Shown: in pieces, positions 7,101 through 14,571 of the stretch
How the letters are laid out: every line of letters starts with the position of its first letter
Position numbering within the stretch: the stretch's first letter is position 1
NCBI GenBank assembly: GCA_944376975.1
Contig: CALWEE010000003.1
Span: 1-24,587 of the forward strand
DNA from: an uncultured Lachnospiraceae bacterium
GTDB taxonomy: Bacteria; Bacillota; Clostridia; Lachnospirales; Lachnospiraceae
Length of the DNA: 24,587 nt
Direction of reading: 5' to 3'
The notes under the pieces: generated by a model
The model's input: only the letters and a program-made list of their open reading frames with translations
Databases searched by the model: none
What the model was told of the DNA's origin: nothing
Program-made: the position numbers and the translations under genes

Positions 7101-8135
7101 TCAGTTCTCAGATTTCCATTTTTCCACCCAGGCGTCAAATTCTTTCAGGTGATGCTGTCCGCGGATGGAGTAAAGAAGGCTGTTGCGTTCCAGCTCGATG
7201 ATATCGTCTTCCGTCAGGTTCAGCGCGTCGGCCGTCCTTAACATGGTCTCGATCAGGTCGCCCACATACGGCGGGTCGTCTGAACTGATGGAGCACGGGA
7301 TACCCTGTTCCATGAGGAATTTAAGCGGATGATCTTCCAGCCTCGGGAATACGTGCGGGCAGTTGCCCGTCGGGCAGGTGGTCAAAAGGATCTTTTTCTC
7401 CGCCAGATGTTTCATGAGCGCCTCGTCCCGGATGGAAAGCACGCCATGTTCGATGCGGACGCAGCCCATCTTATCGACGGCGTCCCACACATTCTGCACC
7501 GCCATGTCGCCCGCGTTGGGATCTTCGCCGGCGTGGGCGCTTAAGTACAGGCCCATCTCTTTCGCCAGGTCGTAAGCCGCTTTATGCTTGATGCACGGAT
7601 GACCGTTCTCCTCGCAGTCCATACCGATGGCCGGGATGATATCTTTATAAGGTTCAATATCGCGGATGAACTTCAGGCTCATATCGGAGGACAGGGACCG
7701 GTCGATGCCCGCGATGAAGACGATATCCACGCCCAGCTCTTTCATCGCCTTCTGGCGTCCGGCTTCATAACCGTTTACCACGGTCTCCAAAGAGATGCCC
7801 CGGATCTCGTTCAGCGGATAATCCAGCAGATATTCGGTATAGATGATATTCTGATCTTTCGCCTGTTTCGCCAGCGCGTAAAGCACTTCCGCGTAATCTT
7901 CTTCTGTCTGGCATACGGAGTTGACCATACGGTCGCTTTCCATGAAGGCGTCCAGGCTGGCGAAAGGCTGCCTCAGATGGGCGGCCAGCTCCTCCGCCGT
8001 CTTCCACGGCAGATCGACGCCGTTTTTCTTTGCCAGGCGGATGGCCACTTCCGGCGGAATCGAACCTTCTATATGAATATGGTTTTCTCCCTTGGGAATT
8101 TCGTAGATCAGTTTCTTCATTCGTTCAGTCAGCAT
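7101..8135 (-). CDS. Adenosine deaminase family protein
   Basis: This 344-residue cytosolic metallo-hydrolase has the adenosine/adenine deaminase TIM-barrel fold, and its length suits the family. Zinc ligands are visible as HIH (His19, His21) near the N-terminus, His201 in HAGE (with catalytic Glu204), and Asp286 of SSDDP (285-288 region). The reaction would be hydrolytic deamination of adenosine or deoxyadenosine to inosine. Some motifs differ from the classical enzyme: RIEHG replaces RIGHG (His230 kept), CPTGN replaces CP-x-SN, and the start is KGENHIH rather than K-x-ELHxH. The substrate could therefore be a relative such as adenine or another 6-aminopurine derivative. A GGGAGGA-type site precedes the ATG. 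It lies between the amidohydrolase and BMP genes and has its own likely promoter at the end of the amidohydrolase gene. Confidence 0.85.
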   Translation of the reverse strand: MLTERMKKLIYEIPKGENHIHIEGSIPPEVAIRLAKKNGVDLPWKTAEELAAHLRQPFASLDAFMESDRMVNSVCQTEEDYAEVLYALAKQAKDQNIIYTEYLLDYPLNEIRGISLETVVNGYEAGRQKAMKELGVDIVFIAGIDRSLSSDMSLKFIRDIEPYKDIIPAIGMDCEENGHPCIKHKAAYDLAKEMGLYLSAHAGEDPNAGDMAVQNVWDAVDKMGCVRIEHGVLSIRDEALMKHLAEKKILLTTCPTGNCPHVFPRLEDHPLKFLMEQGIPCSISSDDPPYVGDLIETMLRTADALNLTEDDIIELERNSLLYSIRGQHHLKEFDAWVEKWKSEN

Positions 8136-8171
8136 GATGATCCTCCCTCTCTTAGGTTTTATGATGTAACT

Positions 8172-8199
8172 ATTATATCAAAGCTGCGGCCTAAAGCAA
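8172..8199 (-). promoter_or_regulatory. Probable promoter for the adenosine deaminase gene
   Basis: On the minus strand a perfect TATAAT (8172-8177) has TTGCTT (8194-8199) 16 bp upstream. The -35 overlaps the last codons of the amidohydrolase gene. This could give the ADA gene independent expression in addition to read-through. Confidence 0.5.
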
Positions 8200-9642
8200 A
8201 GTATCCTCCGGTATATCTTCATCTTTCGTGAAGTCCGGATGGATGATACGGGCATACTCCCGCTTCTCCCGGAACGCGGCTGTCAGGTCTTTCATGCCTT
8301 TTTCACACCATTCCGCCGCTTTCGCCACGAAGCGTTCTTCGTCGATCTCGGTAAACGCTCCGTTCCGGCGGATGAAGCGCCCGTCGATCATCGTCTCGGA
8401 CGTGGTCGTCCCGGCGCAGTTCCTTGTAAAAAGGAAATACAAAAGTTCCGGCTGCACGTCCAGCAGCGCTGTGCACATAGGCAGCATATGGGGCGCTTTT
8501 TTAAGGTCGATGGTGATGATATCGGCCCGCTTTCCGACTTCAAGGCTGCCGGTCTGTTCTTCCAGCCCGTATGCCCGGGCCGTTCCCAGGGTCGCCGCTT
8601 TGAACGGTTCATGATAAGCCAGGCCTTTCAGCGGCCGCGGCATGATATTGTGGATCATGAGCATCAGCTTCATGGATGTCATCACGTCCAGCGAACCATA
8701 GTCGCAGCCCAGCCCCACATTGACGCCGGCTTCCAGCATCTTGGGTATGTAAGCGCAGTTTCCGCAGTTGGTCCCGTTGATATCCGGATTATGGATGACC
8801 GAGGCGCCGGTCTTCGCCAGCCGTTCGATCTCGTCGGCTTTCAGCATCGATCCATGGAACAACACGCTCCGGTCCGTGATGATCCCCAGGTTCATATAAT
8901 GTTCAAACGCGCCTTCCGGCCACAGGGCGTCGCCTCTGCGGACCGCGTCGGCAAATTCCCAGAAATGCAGGACGTATTTCACGTCATAGTCTTCGGCGAT
9001 CTGATAGGCCTCTGTCATCAGCCGTTCCGTGCAGTCCCACAGATCGTGTATATGCACCGCCACCGACATGCGCTCATCCGGCCGGTGATAATCTTTGATA
9101 CAGCGTCTGGCCTGCTCAAGATACTGTTTCCAGTTCAGCGGCTCGTTGGCCAGCCGGAAAGACGTGGCCATCTGTGGAGCCAGGATGCCCCGCACGCCTG
9201 AATCGTCCATGGCCCGGAACGCCGTGTCCGGAAGGATCGTGCTGTTTTCAATGGTCGTGGCGCCGTGCTTCACGTCGTTTAAGATGGACGCCATGGAAAT
9301 ATCGTAAATGCTTTCTTCCGTAAGCCAGCCGTATGGATTATGGATCGTTATCATCATATGTTTCGCGATATTGCTGTAGTCGATACAGAACGCGCGGGTC
9401 ATGTTCATATGGGTGTTGCACAGATGGTTGTGCCCGTCCATAAGCCCCGGCATGACGATCTTGTCGCCGCAGTCCACGATCTCCGTATCCGGTCCGTTCT
9501 CGTATTCAGCCGCGATCGCTTCGGCCGGCCCGATGGCCACGATCTTTTTCCCCGAAACAACAATGGACCTCCCCGTGTGGATGCCGTCTTTATCGGGCGT
9601 CTCAAAAGAAAACCGACAATTTTTAAATACCGTATAGTTCAT
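8191..9642 (-). CDS. Amidohydrolase (guanine deaminase/SsnA/chlorohydrolase-type)
   Basis: This 483-residue member of the metal-dependent amidohydrolase superfamily has a small N-terminal beta-sandwich segment and then a TIM barrel. Metal and catalytic residues follow the family order: His71 and His73 in HNHL after MPGLMDG, His226 and Glu229 in HFWE, His263 in FHGSML, and Asp314 in GLGCD. This fits hydrolytic deaminases of aminated purines, pyrimidines or triazines (GuaD, SsnA, TrzN-like). The loop after the fourth His is unusual: HNPDINGTNCGNC stands where relatives usually have a HxPxSN-type motif. A TATAAT (9684-9689) precedes it but no good -35 is seen; an AGGAGGC site precedes the ATG. 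The neighbours point to a purine-related substrate. I cannot name the exact compound. Confidence 0.82.
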   Translation of the reverse strand: MNYTVFKNCRFSFETPDKDGIHTGRSIVVSGKKIVAIGPAEAIAAEYENGPDTEIVDCGDKIVMPGLMDGHNHLCNTHMNMTRAFCIDYSNIAKHMMITIHNPYGWLTEESIYDISMASILNDVKHGATTIENSTILPDTAFRAMDDSGVRGILAPQMATSFRLANEPLNWKQYLEQARRCIKDYHRPDERMSVAVHIHDLWDCTERLMTEAYQIAEDYDVKYVLHFWEFADAVRRGDALWPEGAFEHYMNLGIITDRSVLFHGSMLKADEIERLAKTGASVIHNPDINGTNCGNCAYIPKMLEAGVNVGLGCDYGSLDVMTSMKLMLMIHNIMPRPLKGLAYHEPFKAATLGTARAYGLEEQTGSLEVGKRADIITIDLKKAPHMLPMCTALLDVQPELLYFLFTRNCAGTTTSETMIDGRFIRRNGAFTEIDEERFVAKAAEWCEKGMKDLTAAFREKREYARIIHPDFTKDEDIPEDTLL

Positions 9643-9697
9643 GCTCCTGCCTCCTATTTTCTGTCCTCGTTTCCGTTTATACTATTATATAGTAAAA

Positions 9698-9724
9698 GGA
9701 CGCGAAAGAAAAGCTTCCGCGTCC
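9698..9724 (-). terminator. Terminator after the EamA pseudogene, abutting a TATAAT
   Basis: Stem GGACGCG / CGCGTCC (9698-9704 with 9718-9724) plus an inner AAG/CTT, followed on the minus strand by TTTTACTATATAAT. The T-tract runs directly into a perfect -10-like hexamer upstream of the amidohydrolase gene, so stop and start signals share a few bases. Confidence 0.65.
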
Positions 9725-9746
9725 CGCATGATGATATTCTTTTATT

Positions 9747-10614
9747 TTACCGGCCGCCGGCATGGGCCGCTTTTTTCGCCTGTCCGACGGACGTTTCCTC
9801 GGATCCCGGGCTGTTCTTCGCCGTCATGAGCACCGCTACCGCCCCCAATATGACCACGCAGCCAATGATCTTGGCCGCCGGGAAGGGCTCGTTTAACAGC
9901 AGCCAGCTGCACACACAGGAAGATACCGGCTCAAACAGGCAGAAGATGGCCGCCGTCGTCGCGCTCAGGTACTTGATGCCCAGCTGGAGCAAGACAACCC
10001 CAAGGAAAGAGGTGCCTAAAGATACGACAAAGGTATAGGCCAGCGCTTTCGGCGGCAGGGCAAATACGATGTGCTTTGTCGGGATATTGTAGAGCAGCAT
10101 GGCAACCGATACCACGCAGGCGATATAAAACGAAATCTTATAAGGATTCAGTTTCTTAAGCCCTTTTTTGTCCATGCCTACCATATAAATAGCGTAAGTC
10201 AGGCCGGAACCCGCCGCCAGGATGATGCCCGGCATGGACGCCAGCACGCTGTTTGCCCAGATGCTCCTTAAACACGAGAAAGCAGATCAGGGCTACAAAG
10301 ACCGGATAAAGGAAATGCAGCGTCGTCGCCGTACCCACGCCCACATAACTGTAGGCCGAATATAACGTCAACGTGGTCACGCCGCAGCCCAGAAGGCCAT
10401 ATATGACCAGATTGCCGAAGGTTCGTTTTGAAAGTTTCATATCGGCCCGTTGGATGAGCAATACGAGCAGAAGCATGGGAATGGCAAAAAGATTCCTGTA
10501 AAATGTCAGTGTTTCAGGATTGCTTCCCATTGTGTAAGTCTGTGACGCGATAATGGGTGTAAAACCGAACAACAAGGCGGATGACACTGTCGCCGCTATA
10601 CCTTTGGCCTTCAT
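9747..10614 (-). pseudogene. EamA/DMT-family transporter, broken by deletion and frameshift
   Basis: Two halves of one drug/metabolite-transporter protein lie in different frames. The 5' half (10614 to about 10249) holds the first EamA domain, from MKAKGIAATVSSALLFGF to CFLVFKEHLGKQ. The 3' half (about 10259 to 9747) holds the second, from WANSVLASMPGII through NEPFPAAKIIG, plus a short polar tail. The frames cross in the 12 bases 10249-10260, readable as LGKQ in one frame and WANS in the other. The transmembrane segment that normally follows the E-H-L motif in the first domain is missing, so a small deletion, not a single-base slip, is the likely cause. The start is the ATG at 10614, 9 nt from AGGAGGA (10623-10629). 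Intact members are inner-membrane carriers of about 290-310 residues; this one should be non-functional unless the sequence is in error. Confidence 0.8.
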
Positions 10615-10670
10615 AACAAAAGTCCTCCTCATTACCGCCGGACGATCCGGCTTTTCTTAAGTCCGCGTCC

Positions 10671-10699
10671 ATTATATCTCAGGCCTTCATAAAAGTCCA
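10671..10699 (-). promoter_or_regulatory. Promoter of the EamA gene
   Basis: On the minus strand a perfect TATAAT (10671-10676) lies 17 bp from TGGACT (10694-10699), about 57 bp upstream of the ATG. A small hairpin (GCCGGA TCG TCCGGC) lies in the short leader. The promoter looks intact although the gene is broken, consistent with recent inactivation. Confidence 0.6.
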
Positions 10700-10752
10700 C
10701 ACCCCAAAACCAAAGAATTTTTCCGGTCCTTTTTTCAGCTTTTCTTCCTTTA

Positions 10753-11448
10753 TCAGAATATCCAGGAAGCCAGCGCGGGCGCCGCGAAAACCGTGACAAG
10801 GCCGCTGGCCACGATGGCCAGGGAACTCATGGCGCCCTGTATCTCTCCCAGCTCCAGCGCTTTTGTCGTCCCGATGGCGTGGGCCGCCGTACCGCAGGCC
10901 AAGCCCTGGGCCACCGGCTCTTCGATCCGGAACAGTCTAAACACGCCGCCGGCTGTCACCGCGCCCATGATGCCGGTGATGATCACCGCCGCCACCGTCA
11001 CCGCGGAGATCCCGTTCAATTCTTCGGTCACGCCGATGGCGATGGCCGTGGTGATCGATTTGGGAAGCAGCGATACCGTCAGTGTCTGTTCCATTTTCAG
11101 GAACCAGCCGCAGGCCAGGACAAGCCCCAACGTTACGGCGCAGCCGCTGAGCACGCCCACCAGGACGGGAAGCCAGTTTTCTTTCAGCACCTTCATCTGC
11201 CGGTACATGGGCAGCGCCAGGCAGACGGTGGCCGGCGTGAGCAGATACGACAGATACTGGGCTCCCTGGTCAAAGGTTTCATATGAAATATCTCCGGCCA
11301 CAAGGCAGATGACGCACAAAACAATGGCGATCAGCAAAGGGTTCAATATGGTCCATTTGAACCGCGCTTTGATCTTCACGCCGATCCAGTAGGCGAAAAG
11401 GGATAAAAACAGGCCGAAAAAGACCGAATCCTGAAGCCATTCATTCAT
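10753..11448 (-). CDS. LrgB/CidB-family membrane protein
   Basis: This 231-residue polytopic membrane protein is full length for the family. Diagnostic motifs are LLPKSITTAIAIG in the middle and GLACGTAAHAIGTTKALELGE near the C-terminus. LrgB works with LrgA in holin/antiholin-like control of murein hydrolase activity and, in other bacteria, in pyruvate or glycolate transport. The ATG overlaps the end of lrgA by 8 bp (ATGAATGA), and GGAGGG lies 7 nt upstream, so the two proteins are translationally coupled. The role in this organism, autolysis control or organic-acid export, cannot be told from the sequence. Confidence 0.92.
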   Translation of the reverse strand: MNEWLQDSVFFGLFLSLFAYWIGVKIKARFKWTILNPLLIAIVLCVICLVAGDISYETFDQGAQYLSYLLTPATVCLALPMYRQMKVLKENWLPVLVGVLSGCAVTLGLVLACGWFLKMEQTLTVSLLPKSITTAIAIGVTEELNGISAVTVAAVIITGIMGAVTAGGVFRLFRIEEPVAQGLACGTAAHAIGTTKALELGEIQGAMSSLAIVASGLVTVFAAPALASWIF

Positions 11449-11806
11449 GAGCTTTCCCTCCTTTCGTCCGGCGTATGATCGCTTGGGCCACCAGCCCGGT
11501 CACGGCCATGACGATGACGGTGGTCACGAACACCGTGATGATAAACGGCAGGATGGCGTCGGATATGGACGTGTAATTGTCGATGATTCCCACACCCGGC
11601 CCGATGAACAAAACCGGCATGATCAGCAGCAGGAAATCCGCCGTCTCGCGGATCTGTTCTTCCTTGATGATCTTTAAACAGAGGCATAAAAACAACAGCA
11701 TCATGCCGTATACGCTGGCCGGCACCGGCAGGGGCAGCCAGACGTGGAGCAGCTCTCCCACGAAGGTGATCCCTCCGATGATCATCATCTGAAACACATA
11801 TTTCAT
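11441..11806 (-). CDS. LrgA/CidA-family holin-like protein
   Basis: This small membrane protein of 121 residues has about four hydrophobic segments (MMIIGGITFVGELL; VYGMMLLFLCLCL; FLLLIMPVLFIGPGVGII; a C-terminal one ending GLVAQAII). It has a short charged tail (RRTKGGKAHE). The pattern LPLPVPASVYGMMLLFLCL is typical of LrgA/CidA. An AGGAGG site lies 6 nt before the ATG. It is the first gene of the lrgA-lrgB pair and lies 45 bp beyond the tRNA terminator. No convincing promoter is visible in that gap, so it may depend on incomplete termination after the tRNAs. I see no lytTR-type regulator gene next to it. Confidence 0.9.
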   Translation of the reverse strand: MKYVFQMMIIGGITFVGELLHVWLPLPVPASVYGMMLLFLCLCLKIIKEEQIRETADFLLLIMPVLFIGPGVGIIDNYTSISDAILPFIITVFVTTVIVMAVTGLVAQAIIRRTKGGKAHE

Positions 11807-11850
11807 CTTCTTCCTCCTCTCGGACAGGGTTTCTGTTCCCGTATAGCAAA

Positions 11851-11875
11851 AAAGAGCCTAGTGACTAGACTCTTT
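11851..11875 (-). terminator. Terminator of the tRNA-Tyr/tRNA-Leu unit
   Basis: An 11-bp stem (11851-11861 with 11865-11875) has a 3-nt loop; position 11857/11869 pairs as G-U in the minus-strand RNA. It is followed on the minus strand by a run of T. It lies 5 bp beyond the tRNA-Leu 3' end. Confidence 0.82.
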
Positions 11876-11880
11876 TCATG

Positions 11881-11966
11881 TGCCGGCGACCGGAATCGAA
11901 CCGGTACGGGAGGTAAGTCCCGCAGGATTTTAAGTCCTGTGCGTCTGCCAGTTCCGCCACGCCGGC
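11881..11966 (-). tRNA. tRNA-Leu (anticodon TAA)
   Basis: The 86-nt cloverleaf has acceptor arms GCCGGCG / CGCCGGC with discriminator A. The anticodon stem CAGGA / TCCTG encloses CTTAAAA (anticodon TAA), and the long class II variable arm is CGGGACTTACCTCCCG. The T-arm has GGTTCGATTCC. The 3' CCA is not encoded. It reads UUA leucine codons and lies 5 nt downstream of tRNA-Tyr in the same transcript. Confidence 0.95.
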
Positions 11967-11971
11967 AAAAG

Positions 11972-12053
11972 TGGATGGAGAAGGATTCGAACCTTCGAAG
12001 TCGTCGACAACAGATTTACAGTCTGCCCCCTTTGGCCACTCGGGAATCCATCC
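11972..12053 (-). tRNA. tRNA-Tyr (anticodon GTA)
   Basis: The 82-nt cloverleaf has acceptor arms GGATGGA / TCCATCC with discriminator A. The anticodon loop CTGTAAA (anticodon GTA) sits on stem CAGA / TCTG, with a class II variable arm as expected for bacterial tRNA-Tyr and T-arm GGTTCGAATCC. CCA is not encoded. It is the first gene of the two-tRNA unit. Confidence 0.95.
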
Positions 12054-12075
12054 ACATTGGTTCTGACAATATATT

Positions 12076-12104
12076 AATTTATCATATCCCCATTGAAATT
12101 GCAA
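12076..12104 (-). promoter_or_regulatory. Promoter of the tRNA unit
   Basis: On the minus strand TTGCAA (12099-12104) and TAAATT (12076-12081) are 17 bp apart, about 15-20 bp upstream of the mature tRNA-Tyr 5' end. The -35 begins about 10 bp after the stop codon of the glycoside hydrolase gene, and no terminator is seen between them. Confidence 0.5.
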
Positions 12105-12114
12105 GATTTTTTTA

Positions 12115-14226
12115 TCAACTCTCCGCTTTCAGGATATAGGCGCTACGGCGTTTCGCCGCGAAGGAAAGCCGTCCCCGTTCCGGTACGCAGACCGTTCCGT
12201 CGGTGGTATAGCCGTCTTCGGAAGTGGCCATCAGGCAGCGCAGCCGGTTCTCGCTTCCAAGGCCCAGTTCCCACACCGGAATGTTGAGGACCTGATCGTT
12301 TTCCGCGTTGTTGACGATGATCACAAGCTGCTCCTCCCGGTTGAACCGTCCATAGGCCAGCCACTGATACCCGCCGGCCAAAAGCTTGCAGGAGCCGGTT
12401 TTTAAAGCTTCATAACGTTTATGGATCTTTATGATGGCTTTATGGAAATCGATCAACGACAGATCTTCCCGTCCCCACGGATAGGTCCGTCTGTTGTCCG
12501 GGTCTGTCCAGCCGCATACGCCGGCTTCATCGCCATAGTAGATCGTGGGCGCCCCCGGCCAGGTCATCTGGATGACCACCGCCGCCCGGAAGATCCCGTA
12601 GTCGATCCCCTCATCCGCCGCCGCGGATCCGGCGAAAGCCAGCCGTCCCACCCGGTGGTTGGTACGGGTAAGGAAACGGGAATGGTCATGATTGGAAAGC
12701 TCGTTCATGGCCGTGACAAGGGAAGGCTGTAGAAAATGGGACATATGGTGATCCATGGCGTTCTTGAAACACTCGTAATTGCCGTAAAGATCTTCCCGGT
12801 ATTCGTCACTGTGCTTTTCCATGCCGGTGAGCATCCAGGAAACCGGTTCCATGAAAGCGTCGTAGTTCATCACGCTGTCCCATTCGTCCCCGGCAAGCCA
12901 GGGCGACGGATCGCCGTAATGTTCCGCCAGGATGAACGCGTCCGGATTCACCGACTTGACCGTATTCCGGAAATCTTTCCAGAACCGGTGGTTCAACTCC
13001 GGCGAAAGCCCCAGATCGGCAGCCACGTCAAGCCGCCAGCCGTCGATATTGTAAGGCGGCGACAGCCACTTTTTCGCTATGCCCAGTATATACTGGTACA
13101 GTTCTTCCGATTCTTCGTAATTGAGTTTGGGCAGCGTCTCATGCCCCCACCAGCCGTCATATTCCTTGTTATACGGCCAGTTGAAACCGTGGAAACGGAA
13201 AAAATGCCGGTATGGGCTGTCTTCCGCTATATACGCGCCCTTGGGATAGCCCGGCTGGTCTTCATAGATCCGCTCCCGGTCCATCCATTTATTGAAGGAT
13301 CCGCAATGATTAAAGACGCCGTCCAGGATGATCTTCATTCCCCGCCGGTGTATCTCTTCGGTCAGCCGGGCAAACAGTTCATTCGCGGCTTCCAGATTGG
13401 CCTTGTCGGTCACGCGGGTGATGAACCGGGAAGCGTTCCGGTTGTCCCGGTCCCCTTCCGTCAAAAGCTCGCCTGTATCTTTCACGATCCGTCCATAATG
13501 GGGATCCACGTAATCATAATCCTGGATATCATATTTGTGGTTGGACGGCGATACGAAGATCGGGCTCAGATAGACCGCGTCCACGCCCAGAGACTGGAGA
13601 TAATCCAGTTTTTCCAGGACGCCCTGAAGATCGCCGCCGTAAAAGCGGGACACATCCATGGCGTGGATGTCGGCGTCCCACTGGCTGACCTGTTCTGTCA
13701 GCTGGTTGATATAGATATATTCGCCGCTCCTCACATCGTTGGTGGGGTCGCCGTTGTAAAACCGGTCCACGAAGATCTGATAAAATACGGCGCCCTTCGC
13801 CCAGTCCGGCGTATCGAAAACCGGATTCACCCGGAAATCATAATAGGGCTGGCGTTCGTCGGATACGCCTCTCCGGTTATAAAAAACCCGTTCTTTCCCG
13901 GAATCGATCCGGAAGCAATAGGAAATGCCGTCCTGTCCGCAAGCCAGCTCGCCGGTATAGTAATCGAAATTCCGGACGGTCTCCGTTTTCTCCATGGCGA
14001 TCTGCTGTTCATTGACGCAGACGTATATCTGTTCCACGTTGTTTTTCGCGGTACGGAACCGCAGCCGGACAGAAAAACCCGATTCCTTATCGCCATCTAT
14101 CTTCACATAATCCTGTGTGCCGTCCGCGAATAAAGCCTCCTTTATGACCACCGGTTTCATGTGGTTCAGGTAAAACACCTTCAGCTCATCCGCGCCGCAC
14201 ATATTTATATTCCACAATAGGTCCAT
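12115..14226 (-). CDS. GH13 alpha-glucan hydrolase (neopullulanase/cyclomaltodextrinase-like)
   Basis: This 703-residue protein has an N-terminal beta-sandwich domain (about 15-135, CBM34-like), the GH13 barrel (about 145-590) and a C-terminal beta domain. The four GH13 regions are visible: DGVFNH (302-307), GWRLDVA with nucleophile Asp400, ILAEHYGD with acid/base Glu435, and SNHDHSR with Asp514. It would hydrolyse alpha-1,4 (and possibly alpha-1,6) bonds in maltodextrins, cyclodextrins or pullulan fragments. There is no signal peptide, so it acts in the cytosol on imported oligosaccharides. The ATG is 8 nt from AAGGAG, with its own promoter upstream. No sugar transporter or other glucan enzyme is encoded next to it, so it appears to be a single-gene unit; the exact substrate is not determined. 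Confidence 0.9.
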   Translation of the reverse strand: MDLLWNINMCGADELKVFYLNHMKPVVIKEALFADGTQDYVKIDGDKESGFSVRLRFRTAKNNVEQIYVCVNEQQIAMEKTETVRNFDYYTGELACGQDGISYCFRIDSGKERVFYNRRGVSDERQPYYDFRVNPVFDTPDWAKGAVFYQIFVDRFYNGDPTNDVRSGEYIYINQLTEQVSQWDADIHAMDVSRFYGGDLQGVLEKLDYLQSLGVDAVYLSPIFVSPSNHKYDIQDYDYVDPHYGRIVKDTGELLTEGDRDNRNASRFITRVTDKANLEAANELFARLTEEIHRRGMKIILDGVFNHCGSFNKWMDRERIYEDQPGYPKGAYIAEDSPYRHFFRFHGFNWPYNKEYDGWWGHETLPKLNYEESEELYQYILGIAKKWLSPPYNIDGWRLDVAADLGLSPELNHRFWKDFRNTVKSVNPDAFILAEHYGDPSPWLAGDEWDSVMNYDAFMEPVSWMLTGMEKHSDEYREDLYGNYECFKNAMDHHMSHFLQPSLVTAMNELSNHDHSRFLTRTNHRVGRLAFAGSAAADEGIDYGIFRAAVVIQMTWPGAPTIYYGDEAGVCGWTDPDNRRTYPWGREDLSLIDFHKAIIKIHKRYEALKTGSCKLLAGGYQWLAYGRFNREEQLVIIVNNAENDQVLNIPVWELGLGSENRLRCLMATSEDGYTTDGTVCVPERGRLSFAAKRRSAYILKAES

Positions 14227-14249
14227 GCTGTTCGCTCCTTCTGATAATT

Positions 14250-14278
14250 AGTATACAAGAAGCCTTCTTTTTCAACAA
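14250..14278 (-). promoter_or_regulatory. Promoter of the GH13 gene
   Basis: On the minus strand TATACT (14250-14255) has TTGTTG (14273-14278) 17 bp upstream, within 30 bp of the ATG. The predicted leader is very short. Confidence 0.5.
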
Positions 14279-14341
14279 GCCATTTCTTTCCTTTTCTCCC
14301 TGTGTTCCTTTTTTCACCGGAAAACCCTTTCCGGCGCATGA

Positions 14342-14375
14342 AAAAAGGACAGCTATCCGATCCGCTGTCCTTTTT
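14342..14375 (-). terminator. Strong intrinsic terminator with no obvious gene before it
   Basis: A 12-bp stem (14342-14353 with 14364-14375, core GGACAGC/GCTGTCC) has a 10-nt loop and a T-run on both strands (TTTTTT on the minus strand). It lies 196 bp beyond the ftsH terminator, and no coding sequence lies between them. It may be a second stop for ftsH read-through or the end of a small RNA. Confidence 0.75.
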
Positions 14376-14571
14376 CCGGAGAAGGTATTTTTTGTTTCTT
14401 ATGGGGTGTAACAAAAAACTATATAATGTATTGGGGGGGGTTTACGATACTTATTATAAGGGACACGTCCGGATAAATGTTCACAAACATGATTTTTTTT
14501 CTGTTCCTTTTTTATACAATGTGCATTATCGGCTCAGGCCCCTTCGTCATTTTATAAATTAAGGCATGAAA
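14376..14571. other. Gene-free, AT-rich stretch with a G8 tract between two terminators
   Basis: No reading frame with a ribosome binding site is seen on either strand. It holds a homopolymer of eight G at 14433-14440 on the plus strand and a TATAAT-like hexamer on the minus strand near 14452-14457 without a good -35. There is also a short inverted repeat (ATGTT/AACAT) near 14479-14492. I recognise no riboswitch fold. Confidence 0.5.

Noticed and set aside
11865..12104. Small minus-strand open frame containing an AELADAQDLKSCG-type peptide
   Set aside because: This is the classic false translation of tRNA genes; the frame runs through tRNA-Tyr and tRNA-Leu.
12736..14133. Plus-strand open frame of about 465 codons opposite the GH13 gene
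   Set aside because: Same shadow effect; the minus-strand product has all four GH13 motifs, while the plus-strand product shows none.
14305..14350. Alternative long stem joining the T-run of the orphan terminator with a downstream TGAAAAAAGG-type segment, as in an antiterminator
   Set aside because: The pairing partner lies downstream of the terminator on the transcript, so it cannot prevent termination; A/T-run complementarity explains it.
14302..14562. Plus-strand open frame of 86 codons in the ftsH-GH13 gap
   Set aside because: It starts inside one hairpin, passes through a terminator and the G8 run, and has no ribosome binding site or recognisable domain.
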